NCBI GenBank assembly: GCA_036276235.1
Contig: DATBDZ010000422.1
Coordinates: 1-12,246 of the forward strand
Direction: 5' to 3'
DNA length: 12,246 nucleotides
From: JANWHF01 sp036276235
GTDB lineage: Bacteria > Planctomycetota > Phycisphaerae > Tepidisphaerales > Tepidisphaeraceae
The notes under the pieces were generated by a model, which saw only the letters and a program-made list of their open reading frames with translations, ran no database searches and had not been told where the DNA came from. This document shows, piece after piece, positions 1 to 6,344 of this stretch (the stretch's first letter is position 1; the number at the start of each line of letters is the position of its first letter). The translations under genes were made by a program, and so were the position numbers.

Positions 1-27
1 CATGACAGTTGCTTGTGGTTGCGAGAA

Positions 28-72
28 GAAGTGAGCGAGGGCACGGATTGCGCGGGCTGCGCCGCTCACTTC
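28..72 (-). terminator. Inverted repeat just after the esterase gene, possible terminator
   Basis: Positions 28-37 (GAAGTGAGCG) and 63-72 (CGCTCACTTC) form a perfect 10-bp inverted repeat around a 25-nt GC-rich loop. Read on the minus strand the stem begins three bases after the esterase stop codon and is followed by TTCTTCTC, a pyrimidine-rich but not pure-T tract. It could end the minus-strand transcript or be another inter-gene repeat. The hairpin is seen directly; the terminator role is inference. Nothing else is recognised in 1-75. Confidence 0.4.
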
Positions 73-75
73 ACA

Positions 76-1164
76 TCAGCGGAAAAGCAGCGGCGCCATC
101 TCGCCCAGATACAATCTCCAGTTGGCGTAATTATGCAGGCCTTCGCTGGGGCTGAAGATGTGGTGGATCTTGTGCGCTTCCAACGTGTCGGCCATTTGCT
201 GCGAGCGGGAGAAGAGGCTGTCTTCTTTGCCACAGCCGATCCAGATGAGTTTCAATTTCGCGTTCGTGCCAGCCGGATCATCCAGCAACGATTTGAAACG
301 CGTCGAGAAATCACCCGGCACAGCGCCGCTGAAGACGCCCAGCGCGCTGAACAAATCCAGATGCGAAAGGCCGATCTGCACGGCTTGCCCGCCGCCCATT
401 GAGAGGCCGGCGATTGCGCGATTTTCCCGCCCCGGCGTCACGCGATATTTCTGCTCGATGATCGGCAGCACATCTTCCAGCAGATATTGCTCAAAGACTT
501 TCGTATTGTTCTGGTGCGCGCCGCCGAACGGGACGGCGTGGCCGAAGGGCATCACCATGATCATCGGCACCGCTTTGTTCTGCGCGATCAGGTTGTCGAG
601 GATGTAATGTGCATGGCCCACATCCGTCCAGCCGGCGGCGGTGTCGTTGGAGCCGTGGAAGAGATAGAGGATTGAATACGTTTTTGTCGGATTCTTGGCA
701 TAGCCGGGCGGCGTATAGACGCGTACCTCGCGCGTCTCGCCAGCCAGTGCCTTGGACGGAATCCAATTCAGCTCGACATCGCCGTGCGGCACATCGCGTG
801 CCGCCCACAATTCCGTGCCGTCGCCGGGGACATTGACGAGGCTCGCCGACCCGCGGGCGCGGAGCTTCACCTTCGGGTTGACCGGATCAGGTATCGCGAC
901 GCCATCAACGGTGAAGCTGTAGATGCCGGTCCCCGCCGCCAGCGGGCCGACGGTCACGCTCCAGATTCCGTTCTCGTCCTTGGTCAGCTTCTGCACCTCG
1001 CGCTGCGGCATCCAATCGCCGGTGAGCGTGACGTCAGTCGCCTTGGGTGCGCGAATGCGGAAGGTGACATGCCGATCCGCCGCTACCTGCGGCGAAACCA
1101 GATTATCGGTTTGTTGCCCCAACGCCATCGACGCGAAGAGAAGAATCGGGAGAAGTGATTTCAT
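76..1164 (-). CDS. Secreted esterase, alpha/beta hydrolase of the Fes/XynZ-esterase type with N-terminal E-set/CBM48-like domain
   Basis: Predicted exported carboxyl-ester hydrolase of 362 aa. The ATG at 1164 is chosen because it begins a hydrophobic signal peptide (residues 1-16, ending ALG-QQ); the longer reading frame up to 1275 only translates the intergenic repeat. Residues about 30-112 resemble an E-set/CBM48-like sandwich. Residues about 130-362 are an esterase D/enterochelin-esterase-like hydrolase: HGSND oxyanion region at 170, nucleophile motif GLSMGG with Ser255, probable acid Asp315, and His344 in GLHNYANW. Related enzymes cleave feruloyl or acetyl groups from plant polysaccharide, or siderophore esters; the substrate here cannot be read from sequence. 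It is the last gene of the minus-strand group, 107 nt after the MazG-like gene, with a repeat element in the gap. The start has no clear Shine-Dalgarno site. Confidence 0.88.
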   Translation of the reverse strand: MKSLLPILLFASMALGQQTDNLVSPQVAADRHVTFRIRAPKATDVTLTGDWMPQREVQKLTKDENGIWSVTVGPLAAGTGIYSFTVDGVAIPDPVNPKVKLRARGSASLVNVPGDGTELWAARDVPHGDVELNWIPSKALAGETREVRVYTPPGYAKNPTKTYSILYLFHGSNDTAAGWTDVGHAHYILDNLIAQNKAVPMIMVMPFGHAVPFGGAHQNNTKVFEQYLLEDVLPIIEQKYRVTPGRENRAIAGLSMGGGQAVQIGLSHLDLFSALGVFSGAVPGDFSTRFKSLLDDPAGTNAKLKLIWIGCGKEDSLFSRSQQMADTLEAHKIHHIFSPSEGLHNYANWRLYLGEMAPLLFR

Positions 1165-1176
1165 ATTGCAGAATTT

Positions 1177-1267
1177 GTCATTTGTCATTGGTCCTTTGTC
1201 AATTGTCATTTGTAAAGAAGCGTCGCGATCGGAACTGACTGATGACCAATGACCAATGACAAATGAC
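1177..1267. repeat. Inverted heptamer-array element (GTCATTN/TGACNAA family), mazG-esterase gap
   Basis: The left arm (1177-1208) is built from 7-nt units of the form GTCATTN and the right arm (1236-1267) from the complementary TGACCAA/TGACAAA units. The outer 17 bp (1177-1193 with 1251-1267) pair perfectly; the inner part is imperfect. The loop is about 27 nt. The element fills most of the 107-nt gap between the two genes and would fold into a long hairpin in a shared transcript. The same unit recurs at 5440-5530. Confidence 0.85.
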
Positions 1268-1271
1268 CGGA

Positions 1272-1625
1272 TCACAACTCATCATACTTCTTCGCCTGCC
1301 CGCGCGATTTTTCGATCGGGTATTTGAGATTGTCTTTGGCGAGCTTTTCGATCAGGGCCTGGGAAAGATCGATCTTGAGGTCATTGGCCAGCAGAAGCAG
1401 TGAGTGGAGGACATCGCCCAGCTCGTCCTGAAGCTGCGTACGCTTGTTGGCGAGGTGTTGCTGCAAATCTTCGCCGGTCTTCCATTGCATGAGCGAAAGC
1501 AACTCGGCGGCTTCAACGCAGAGCGAAACCGCCAGCTCCTTTGGCGTGTGAAATTGGGCCCAGTCGCGCTGATCGCGATGGTGAAGGACGCGGCGTGTCA
1601 GATCGGAGAGGTCTTCGGGGTTCAT
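1272..1625 (-). CDS. MazG-like nucleotide pyrophosphohydrolase (dCTPP1/iMazG type)
   Basis: A 117-aa all-alpha NTP pyrophosphohydrolase, expected to hydrolyse (d)NTPs to (d)NMP plus pyrophosphate in the cytoplasm as house-cleaning. The Mg-binding pattern is clear: E38-x2-E41 (VEAAELL) and E68-x2-D71 (DELGDVL), followed by the conserved C-terminal KDNLKYPIEK and a terminal KKYDEL. Length and the RDWAQFHTPKELAVSL segment match the single-domain MazG-like/dCTPP1 group. The ATG at 1625 gives the usual N-terminus; no strong Shine-Dalgarno site is visible. It lies 72 nt downstream of the FliN-like gene and is probably co-transcribed. Substrate preference (dCTP versus modified nucleotides) cannot be read from the sequence. 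Confidence 0.9.
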   Translation of the reverse strand: MNPEDLSDLTRRVLHHRDQRDWAQFHTPKELAVSLCVEAAELLSLMQWKTGEDLQQHLANKRTQLQDELGDVLHSLLLLANDLKIDLSQALIEKLAKDNLKYPIEKSRGQAKKYDEL

Positions 1626-1652
1626 GCGGTTTGTTCGGACCTTCGGCCCGAG

Positions 1653-1669
1653 CGGGGCGGCACGCCCCG
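1653..1669. repeat. GC hairpin between fliN-like and mazG-like genes
   Basis: A perfect 7-bp stem, CGGGGCG-gca-CGCCCCG, lies in the 72-nt gap between the two minus-strand genes. No T-tract follows on either strand, so it looks like a REP-type or mRNA-processing hairpin rather than a standard intrinsic terminator. Confidence 0.45.
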
Positions 1670-1697
1670 ACTCCGTCGTTTGGAGAGGGAACGTCGT

Positions 1698-2087
1698 CTA
1701 CCGTTTTGCACCCGCGAGGGATTGGATCGTGCTTTTGATATCGCCGATCTGCGTGATGCGCAGGCCGAAGTTTTCGCCGACCTTGACCGTTTCCCCGATG
1801 GCGATCGTCTTGTTGTTCACCAGCAATTCCAGCGGCTCATCGTTGCGCTTGATGAACTCGATGATCGCCCCAGTCCCCAGCCGCATTACTTCAGAGAGCA
1901 GCAATTTCCGCTCGGCCAGCTTCACAATCACCGGCACCTGCATGCGAAGAATCCGGGCCAGTTCCTGCTGGGAAGCGTCGGGCCGGGATGGAGCGGTGAG
2001 GACAGCCACGAAGGGATTATCGGTCGTTGGAACGCGAAAGCAATATGTGTAAGTGAAGAATGAAGAGTGAAGAATGGGAATTGCCAT
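1698..2087 (-). CDS. FliN-like protein with a SpoA (flagellar motor switch/T3SS C-ring) domain
   Basis: The C-terminal ~80 residues match the SpoA fold shared by FliN, FliM and SctQ: VPVIVKLAERKLLLSEVMRLGTG, then EPLELLVNNKTIAIGETVKVGENFGLRI. In known systems this domain builds the cytoplasmic C-ring of the flagellar switch or type III secretion sorting platform. The ATG at 2087 gives 129 aa and overlaps the preceding stop codon (TAATG), suggesting translational coupling. However, residues about 5-13 are translated from a heptamer repeat array (2053-2080). An in-frame GTG at 2009 would give 103 aa and skip it, so the start is uncertain. No other flagellar or secretion genes are in the window. 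The domain call is strong; a flagellar role is inferred. Confidence 0.8.
   Translation of the reverse strand: MAIPILHSSFFTYTYCFRVPTTDNPFVAVLTAPSRPDASQQELARILRMQVPVIVKLAERKLLLSEVMRLGTGAIIEFIKRNDEPLELLVNNKTIAIGETVKVGENFGLRITQIGDIKSTIQSLAGAKR
2053..2080. repeat. Single-arm heptamer array (RTGAAGA units)
   Basis: Four consecutive 7-nt units occur: GTGAAGA, ATGAAGA, GTGAAGA and a degenerate ATGGGAA. No facing array is seen nearby. It lies at the junction of the thioredoxin-domain gene and the FliN-like gene, inside the reading frame of the latter if its ATG at 2087 is used. Confidence 0.7.
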
Positions 2088-3733
2088 TACCTTCCCGTTG
2101 GCGGCAATGACTTGAGATAGTTTTCTATCTCTGAACGCGTGCTGGCTTTGCGAACGTCGAGTTCGCGGATGACCACGCCGTCCGGGCCGATCAGGAGAGA
2201 CGTGGGGAAGGACTGTATGCCGTACGCGGCAGTCGTTGCGCCGTACGTTGTAAGAGATGAGCCTGTGAAACGCGTCTCGCCGCCGCCGTCTAGGGCAATT
2301 GGGAAGGGCAAATCGCGGCCGGCCCATTGCTTGTGGCGCGTCTCGTCGAGCTTTCGATCCATGTCTTCGATGGAGTCGGCGGTGTCGTTGTGAACCGCGA
2401 TGATGACCAGCCCCTTGTCCTTGAATTGATCGTGAAGTGCCATGAGGTCCGGCATGGCGCCAAGACAAGGCCCGCACCAGTAGCCCCAGAAATCAAGAAG
2501 GACGTACTTCCCGCGAAGCTCCGCGAGCGTCAGCGGCGGGCTGTTCTTCCAGCCCTCAATGCCGCGCAGCTCCGGTGCCGGTTTTCCCAGAAGTCCGATC
2601 GTAATCGTCGGCGGTAGATCGATCTGAAGATGAATGTCCTGCCGGCCCGGCTCGATCCGGATGTAGCGTTTGACGTAATCGGTGTCGGTGCCTTGCAGGT
2701 GGATTCCATAGTCGCCTGGCGGAAGAAGGTATTCAAAGCGCTCGTCGGCTGATTCGGAACTGAGCGCGCGCAATCGCTGGCGGCCGGGCCAATACGCGAC
2801 TGTCCCTAACCACGTCTGCGAGCGGCCGATCGCACGCAAGCCGAGGCTCGTTACATCGCCGGTGACCTTGCAGGCGGGGCTGAGGCGGACGTTGTGGATC
2901 CTGCCGTCACCAAAATCCGCCGGGCGAATATCCTCCAGCGCCACCAGGCCGCGTTGCGGTTGCAGGAAGTAGAGCGCGTAAGCGGGTTCGCCGGGAGCAA
3001 GCCTGGCGTCGGGCGCAAAGACGCGCGAAGCGGGAATGGCCACGCTGCCCTGGGCGTCGGTGACCTCCGGCGCGACCGGGCCGCCGCGGTAAAAGTTCAC
3101 CCGTTTTTGAGGTGGATTTGAATCACCGAATGCCCCGCTTGTGCCTACCAACGTGCCGGCGACGGGATGACCATCTTGGTCCACGACCACCAGGTTCAGG
3201 ATTCCGGACGGCTGAGCAAGTGCAGTCGGCTCGGTTTCACCTTCAACTTTCGCAAACTTGCCCCCGTCCGCGGAGACCCGGTCGCGCCCATCCACCGGAT
3301 GTCCGTTGATGCGTATGGCATCCCGCAATATCTGAATCTGCCCCTTGCAATCGGCCAAGCCTTCTACGGAATCGGTGAACTCGAGGTGCCCGTCGGCATA
3401 GCCGACCCAAATTCCTGCCGGGTAATCCTCGAATCGCTCGTGCAACACGACGGACGCTTTGGCAAATTCGCGCGGGAACTTTTCGTCGAGGATCGCGGGC
3501 GGACGAGCATACGCCAGCTCATGCCCGTCTGGCTGAGGAAGTTGGCCTGGCCAAATGCCGTTGTTTTGGTACGACCGCTCCAGTGCATCCGCAAGAATTT
3601 TGCGGATTTCAATTCCCCGCGCGAATCGGGCTTTTTCAGCGGGCGTATCGGGTTGCGTGGCCGGGCCGGCAGGAGCGGCGGATACCAACGTGAGGATCGC
3701 AGCAGCGCCAAGCCGAAAAAGCCAGAGCGGCAT
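2087..3733 (-). CDS. Exported multidomain protein with C-terminal TlpA-like thioredoxin domain
   Basis: A 548-aa protein starting at the ATG at 3733, supported by a GGAG Shine-Dalgarno about 7 nt upstream and a signal peptide (residues 1-20, hydrophobic core LGAAAILTLVSA). A longer reading frame would need a TTG at 3769. Residues about 35-125 resemble the C-terminal part of planctomycete pseudopilin-like proteins (YQNNGIWPGQLP; GYADGHLEF). Residues about 175-375 hold beta-rich segments like carboxypeptidase-regulatory/E-set modules. Residues about 380-548 form an AhpC/TSA-TlpA-like thioredoxin fold with redox motif WCGPC (Cys420, Cys423) and cis-proline Pro510 (SFPTS). It probably acts as an extracytoplasmic thiol-disulfide oxidoreductase; its partner is unknown. 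It opens the second minus-strand group and overlaps the FliN-like start by one base. A weak promoter (TTGTGA, 17 nt, ATTTAC) may lie in 3734-3848. Confidence 0.85.
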   Translation of the reverse strand: MPLWLFRLGAAAILTLVSAAPAGPATQPDTPAEKARFARGIEIRKILADALERSYQNNGIWPGQLPQPDGHELAYARPPAILDEKFPREFAKASVVLHERFEDYPAGIWVGYADGHLEFTDSVEGLADCKGQIQILRDAIRINGHPVDGRDRVSADGGKFAKVEGETEPTALAQPSGILNLVVVDQDGHPVAGTLVGTSGAFGDSNPPQKRVNFYRGGPVAPEVTDAQGSVAIPASRVFAPDARLAPGEPAYALYFLQPQRGLVALEDIRPADFGDGRIHNVRLSPACKVTGDVTSLGLRAIGRSQTWLGTVAYWPGRQRLRALSSESADERFEYLLPPGDYGIHLQGTDTDYVKRYIRIEPGRQDIHLQIDLPPTITIGLLGKPAPELRGIEGWKNSPPLTLAELRGKYVLLDFWGYWCGPCLGAMPDLMALHDQFKDKGLVIIAVHNDTADSIEDMDRKLDETRHKQWAGRDLPFPIALDGGGETRFTGSSLTTYGATTAAYGIQSFPTSLLIGPDGVVIRELDVRKASTRSEIENYLKSLPPTGR

Positions 3734-3815
3734 GTGGTACTCCGCGTGAGTAAATGCACGTGGACACAAACGTCACAACTACTAAGAAGTGAGACGACGC
3801 GACGCGTTCACTCTT

Positions 3816-3845
3816 GCACGAATGCGGCCAAAAGCCGCGACGTGC
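3816..3845 (-). terminator. Hairpin downstream of fabF, possible end of the fab transcript
   Basis: GCACG (3816-3820) pairs with CGTGC (3841-3845) and GCGGC (3824-3828) with GCCGC (3834-3838) around a CAAAA loop, with a small asymmetric internal bulge. It starts four bases beyond the fabF stop codon on the minus strand. There is no T-tract, so it may be a Rho-assisted terminator or an mRNA 3'-end stabiliser. The 115-nt gap to the next gene suggests fabF ends the operon. Confidence 0.4.
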
Positions 3846-3848
3846 GAC

Positions 3849-5090
3849 TCACACTTTCTTAAATAAAAGAACGGCATTATGCCCCCCGAACCCAAAGCTA
3901 TTGCTCATGGCGACGTCGATCTTGCGATCTTTGGCCTTATTCGGGGTGTAGTCCAAGTCGCACTCGGGGTCGGGGGTGTGGAGGTTGATCGTTGGGGGGA
4001 TCAGGTTGCGATAGGCGGCCAGGCACGCGACGACCGCTTCTACGCCGCCGCTGGCGCCCAGCAGATGGCCTAGTTGGCTCTTGGTGGAGCTGATCGAGAC
4101 TTTGCGGGCGTGGTCGCCGAAGGTGGCTTTGATGGCTTTGGTTTCGGCGAGGTCTCCCAGCGGCGTGCTGGTGCCGTGAGCGTTGATGTAATCGACAGCA
4201 TCTGGCGCGATGGCGGCATCTTTTAGTGCCAATCTCATCGCCAGCGTCGCGCCTTTGCCTTCGGGCTCGGGGGCGGTGATGTGGCAGCCGTCGCCGCTCA
4301 TGCCGTAGCCGATCAGCTCCGCGTAGATCCGCGCGCCGCGGCGTTTGGCGTGCTCGTATTCTTCCAGGACGACGACGCCCGCGCCTTCGGCCATCACGAA
4401 TCCATCGCGATCCTTGTCCCAGGGCCGGCTGGCGTGGGCGGGATCATCGTTGCGGGTCGAGAGGCCGCGTGTGGCGCAGAAGCTGGCCAGGCCAAGCTCG
4501 CACAAGGCGGCTTCGGAGCCGCCGGCGATCATGACATCGGCCAGCTCAAACTGAATGAACCGCGCCGCGTCGCCGATGGCGTTGGAGCCGGTGGCGCAGG
4601 CGGTCGAAACCGAAGTATTGGGCCCGTGAATATGGAAGAAGATCGAGACATTGCCGCTGCCGGCGTTGGGCATGAGGCGCGGGACGGTAAAGGGGCTGAC
4701 GCGGCTGACGCCGCGGCTGATGAGGATCTTGTTCTGCTCCTCGATCGTTTCGATGCCGCCGATGCCCGTGCCTACCAAGACGCCGCAACGGGTTGGATCT
4801 TCCTTGGTGAAGTCCAGCCCGGCGTCCTTGACGGCAGAGACGGAGGCGCCGACGGCAAACTGCGCGAAGCGATCCAGCCGCTTGGCCTCGCGGACATCCA
4901 TGCCGTAGTTGGCGATGTCGAAATTGAGGCATTCCCCGCCGATGCGGACGGGGTATTTGCTGCAATCCCAGCGGCGGACGGGCCCGATGCCGTTGACGCC
5001 CGCGCAGAGGTTGTCCCACATCTCGTCATGGTTTTCGCCAAGCGAGGTGATGACGCCTAATCCCGTTACAACGACACGACGCCTGGCCAT
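3849..5090 (-). CDS. fabF: 3-oxoacyl-[acyl-carrier-protein] synthase II
   Basis: A 413-aa elongating ketosynthase (KAS II) condensing malonyl-ACP with acyl-ACP in cytoplasmic fatty-acid synthesis. All active-site residues are present: nucleophile Cys165 in STACATGSN, His305 in NAHGTSTPLGD, Lys337 and His342 in STKSQLGHLLGASGG. The FGFGGHN motif near the C-terminus is also intact. Length matches the E. coli enzyme. The ATG at 5090 lies only two bases after the acpP stop codon, so translation is probably coupled to acpP. It is the last gene of the fab operon and its C-terminus (LLFKKV) is complete. Confidence 0.97.
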   Translation of the reverse strand: MARRRVVVTGLGVITSLGENHDEMWDNLCAGVNGIGPVRRWDCSKYPVRIGGECLNFDIANYGMDVREAKRLDRFAQFAVGASVSAVKDAGLDFTKEDPTRCGVLVGTGIGGIETIEEQNKILISRGVSRVSPFTVPRLMPNAGSGNVSIFFHIHGPNTSVSTACATGSNAIGDAARFIQFELADVMIAGGSEAALCELGLASFCATRGLSTRNDDPAHASRPWDKDRDGFVMAEGAGVVVLEEYEHAKRRGARIYAELIGYGMSGDGCHITAPEPEGKGATLAMRLALKDAAIAPDAVDYINAHGTSTPLGDLAETKAIKATFGDHARKVSISSTKSQLGHLLGASGGVEAVVACLAAYRNLIPPTINLHTPDPECDLDYTPNKAKDRKIDVAMSNSFGFGGHNAVLLFKKV

Positions 5091-5092
5091 GG

Positions 5093-5332
5093 TTACTTGC
5101 CTGCGTGTTCCTTGATGTAGTCGATTGCCTGCCCGACGGTCTGGATCTTCTCCGCCTCTTCGTCAGGAATCGACAGCTCAAACTCGTCCTCAAACTCCAT
5201 GACCAATTCTACGGTGTCCAACGAGTCGGCGTTCAGATCGTTGATGAAGTGTGTTTCGCGCGTGATCTCGCTCTTGTCCACACCCATCTGTTCGCTGACG
5301 ATCTCGATGACTTTCTGCTCAATGTCTTCCAT
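5093..5332 (-). CDS. acpP: Acyl carrier protein
   Basis: A 79-aa acidic four-helix carrier that bears growing acyl chains on 4'-phosphopantetheine. The attachment site is Ser37 in NADSLDTVELVMEFEDEF, the canonical DSL motif at the start of helix II. The ATG at 5332 is chosen over an upstream in-frame start at 5386 because it gives the normal ACP N-terminus (MEDIEQKVIEIVSEQ) and has AGGTGG about 8 nt upstream. It is followed after two bases by fabF, the usual pairing. A 199-nt leader region separates it from fabG and holds its own promoter candidate and a heptamer-array hairpin, so acpP-fabF may be expressed above the level of the rest of the operon. Confidence 0.98.
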   Translation of the reverse strand: MEDIEQKVIEIVSEQMGVDKSEITRETHFINDLNADSLDTVELVMEFEDEFELSIPDEEAEKIQTVGQAIDYIKEHAGK

Positions 5333-5369
5333 GTTCAATCCACCTAACCCTGATTGGAACCGACCGCCC

Positions 5370-5384
5370 GGGCCACTCTGGCCC
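5370..5384. repeat. GC hairpin in the acpP leader
   Basis: GGGCCA (5370-5375) and TGGCCC (5379-5384) form a 6-bp stem with a 3-nt loop. If the promoter at 5396-5423 is used, the hairpin begins within about five bases of the transcript 5' end, well upstream of the Shine-Dalgarno site. Confidence 0.5.
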
Positions 5385-5395
5385 AAGGTGCGAAA

Positions 5396-5423
5396 ACTAT
5401 AGCGGTAGGCTTTGGTTTTGCAA
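5396..5423 (-). promoter_or_regulatory. Candidate internal promoter for acpP-fabF
   Basis: On the minus strand TTGCAA (5423-5418) is followed after 16 nt by TATAGT (5401-5396), close to sigma70-type -35/-10 boxes. The predicted start near 5389 gives a leader of about 57 nt before the acpP ATG. A separate acpP promoter is known in other bacteria. Pattern-based call only. Confidence 0.5.
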
Positions 5424-5439
5424 ACAGCCGCTTCGCGGC

Positions 5440-5530
5440 GTCATTTGTCATTTGTCCCTGGTCATTTGCGATTGTCGCAAGTGCGTAAGCGGCCAAAAAC
5501 AAATGACTAATGACCAATGACCCATGACAA
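5440..5530. repeat. Inverted heptamer-array element (GTCATTN/TGACNAA family), fabG-acpP gap
   Basis: Left arm 5440-5468 consists of GTCATTN-type units and right arm 5500-5528 of the complementary TGACNAA units. By hand alignment 23 of 29 positions are complementary. The loop (5469-5499) is unlike that of the related element at 1177-1267. On the minus strand it begins directly after the fabG stop and ends upstream of the acpP promoter candidate. A small hairpin, GCCGC-ttc-GCGGC, abuts it at 5427-5439. Confidence 0.85.
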
Positions 5531-5531
5531 T

Positions 5532-6275
5532 TCACATGACCATCCCCCCATCCACACAGATGACCTGCCCGGTGACGTAGGCGGCCTGGGGGCTGGCCAG
5601 GAAGCTGACGACGGCGGCGATTTCGTGTGGCTCGCCGAAGCGGCGAAGGGGGATGTTCGCCTTCACGGTTTCCTTGATCTTGTCGTTCAGCACATCGGTC
5701 ATGTCCGTGGTGATGAAGCCGGGGGCGACGACGTTGCACGTGACATTTTTGCCCGCCAGCTCGCGGGCGACAGTCTTGGAAAGGCCGATGAGGCCGGCTT
5801 TGCTCGCTGCGTAGTTGGCCTGCCCGGCATTGCCGGCGACTCCCGCCACGCTGCTGATATTGATGATACGCCCGCCGACCTCTTTGAGCCGGATCATCGA
5901 TCGGGCGGCCGAGCGGATCGCCACGAACGCGCTTTTCAGATTGGTATCGATGACGAGGTCAAAATCGGCATCATCCATTCGCAGGAGCAGACCATCACGG
6001 GTGATGCCGGCGTTATTGACCAGCACATCCAGATGCCCGTGCCGCTCGATGACGCCCTCAACGGCGGCGGTGAGCGCGGGTGAATCAGCGATATCGCAAA
6101 CCATCGCCTCCGCGGAGCCTTCCTTCGCTTTTATCTGCTCGCAGACCTCGGCGAGCTTATCGGCGCTTCGGGCCAATGCGACGACATGCAGACCATCGGC
6201 AGCGAGAGACCGCGCGATGGCGGCGCCGATTCCTCGGGACGCGCCAGTGACCAGTGCAACTCGTTTTTCGGTCAT
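5532..6275 (-). CDS. fabG: 3-oxoacyl-[acyl-carrier-protein] reductase
   Basis: A 247-aa short-chain dehydrogenase that reduces 3-ketoacyl-ACP to 3-hydroxyacyl-ACP with NADPH. The cofactor loop TGASRGIG is at residues 10-17, the NNAG motif at 87-90, and the catalytic residues are Asn112, Ser142, Tyr155 and Lys159 (YAASK). The C-terminal GQVICVDGGMVM is typical of FabG. The ATG at 6275 has GGAGAG about 8 nt upstream, and this site lies immediately beside a perfect 17-bp inverted repeat in the fabD-fabG gap. Position between fabD and acpP agrees with the classical operon. The gene is complete. Confidence 0.97.
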   Translation of the reverse strand: MTEKRVALVTGASRGIGAAIARSLAADGLHVVALARSADKLAEVCEQIKAKEGSAEAMVCDIADSPALTAAVEGVIERHGHLDVLVNNAGITRDGLLLRMDDADFDLVIDTNLKSAFVAIRSAARSMIRLKEVGGRIINISSVAGVAGNAGQANYAASKAGLIGLSKTVARELAGKNVTCNVVAPGFITTDMTDVLNDKIKETVKANIPLRRFGEPHEIAAVVSFLASPQAAYVTGQVICVDGGMVM

Positions 6276-6289
6276 ATTCCACTCTCCTG

Positions 6290-6344
6290 CCGCTTGCGGC
6301 TTCGCGAGTCTAATACGCTTATTGACCCGCGAAGCCGCAAGCGG
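6290..6344. repeat. Perfect 17-bp inverted repeat between fabD and fabG
   Basis: CCGCTTGCGGCTTCGCG (6290-6306) is the exact reverse complement of 6328-6344, around a 21-nt loop. On the minus strand the element begins right after the fabD stop codon and ends one base before the fabG ribosome-binding region (CAGGAGAG). It would form a very stable hairpin in the polycistronic mRNA. Unlike the other intergenic elements it is not built from 7-nt units. Confidence 0.9.

Noticed and set aside
1165..1275. N-terminal extension of the esterase to a GTG at 1275
   Set aside because: It translates the TGACNAA repeat and would bury the signal peptide that begins at 1164.
1404..2063. Plus-strand open frame of 219 codons
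   Set aside because: Antisense to the MazG-like and FliN-like genes, both of which have clear family motifs.
2088..2477. Extension of the FliN-like frame upstream to 2477
   Set aside because: The extra part lies out of frame inside the thioredoxin domain, whose own frame holds WCGPC and the cis-proline.
4281..5060. Plus-strand open frame of 259 codons
   Set aside because: Antisense shadow of fabF, an artefact of high-GC codon structure (Ala/Gly/Asp-rich translation).
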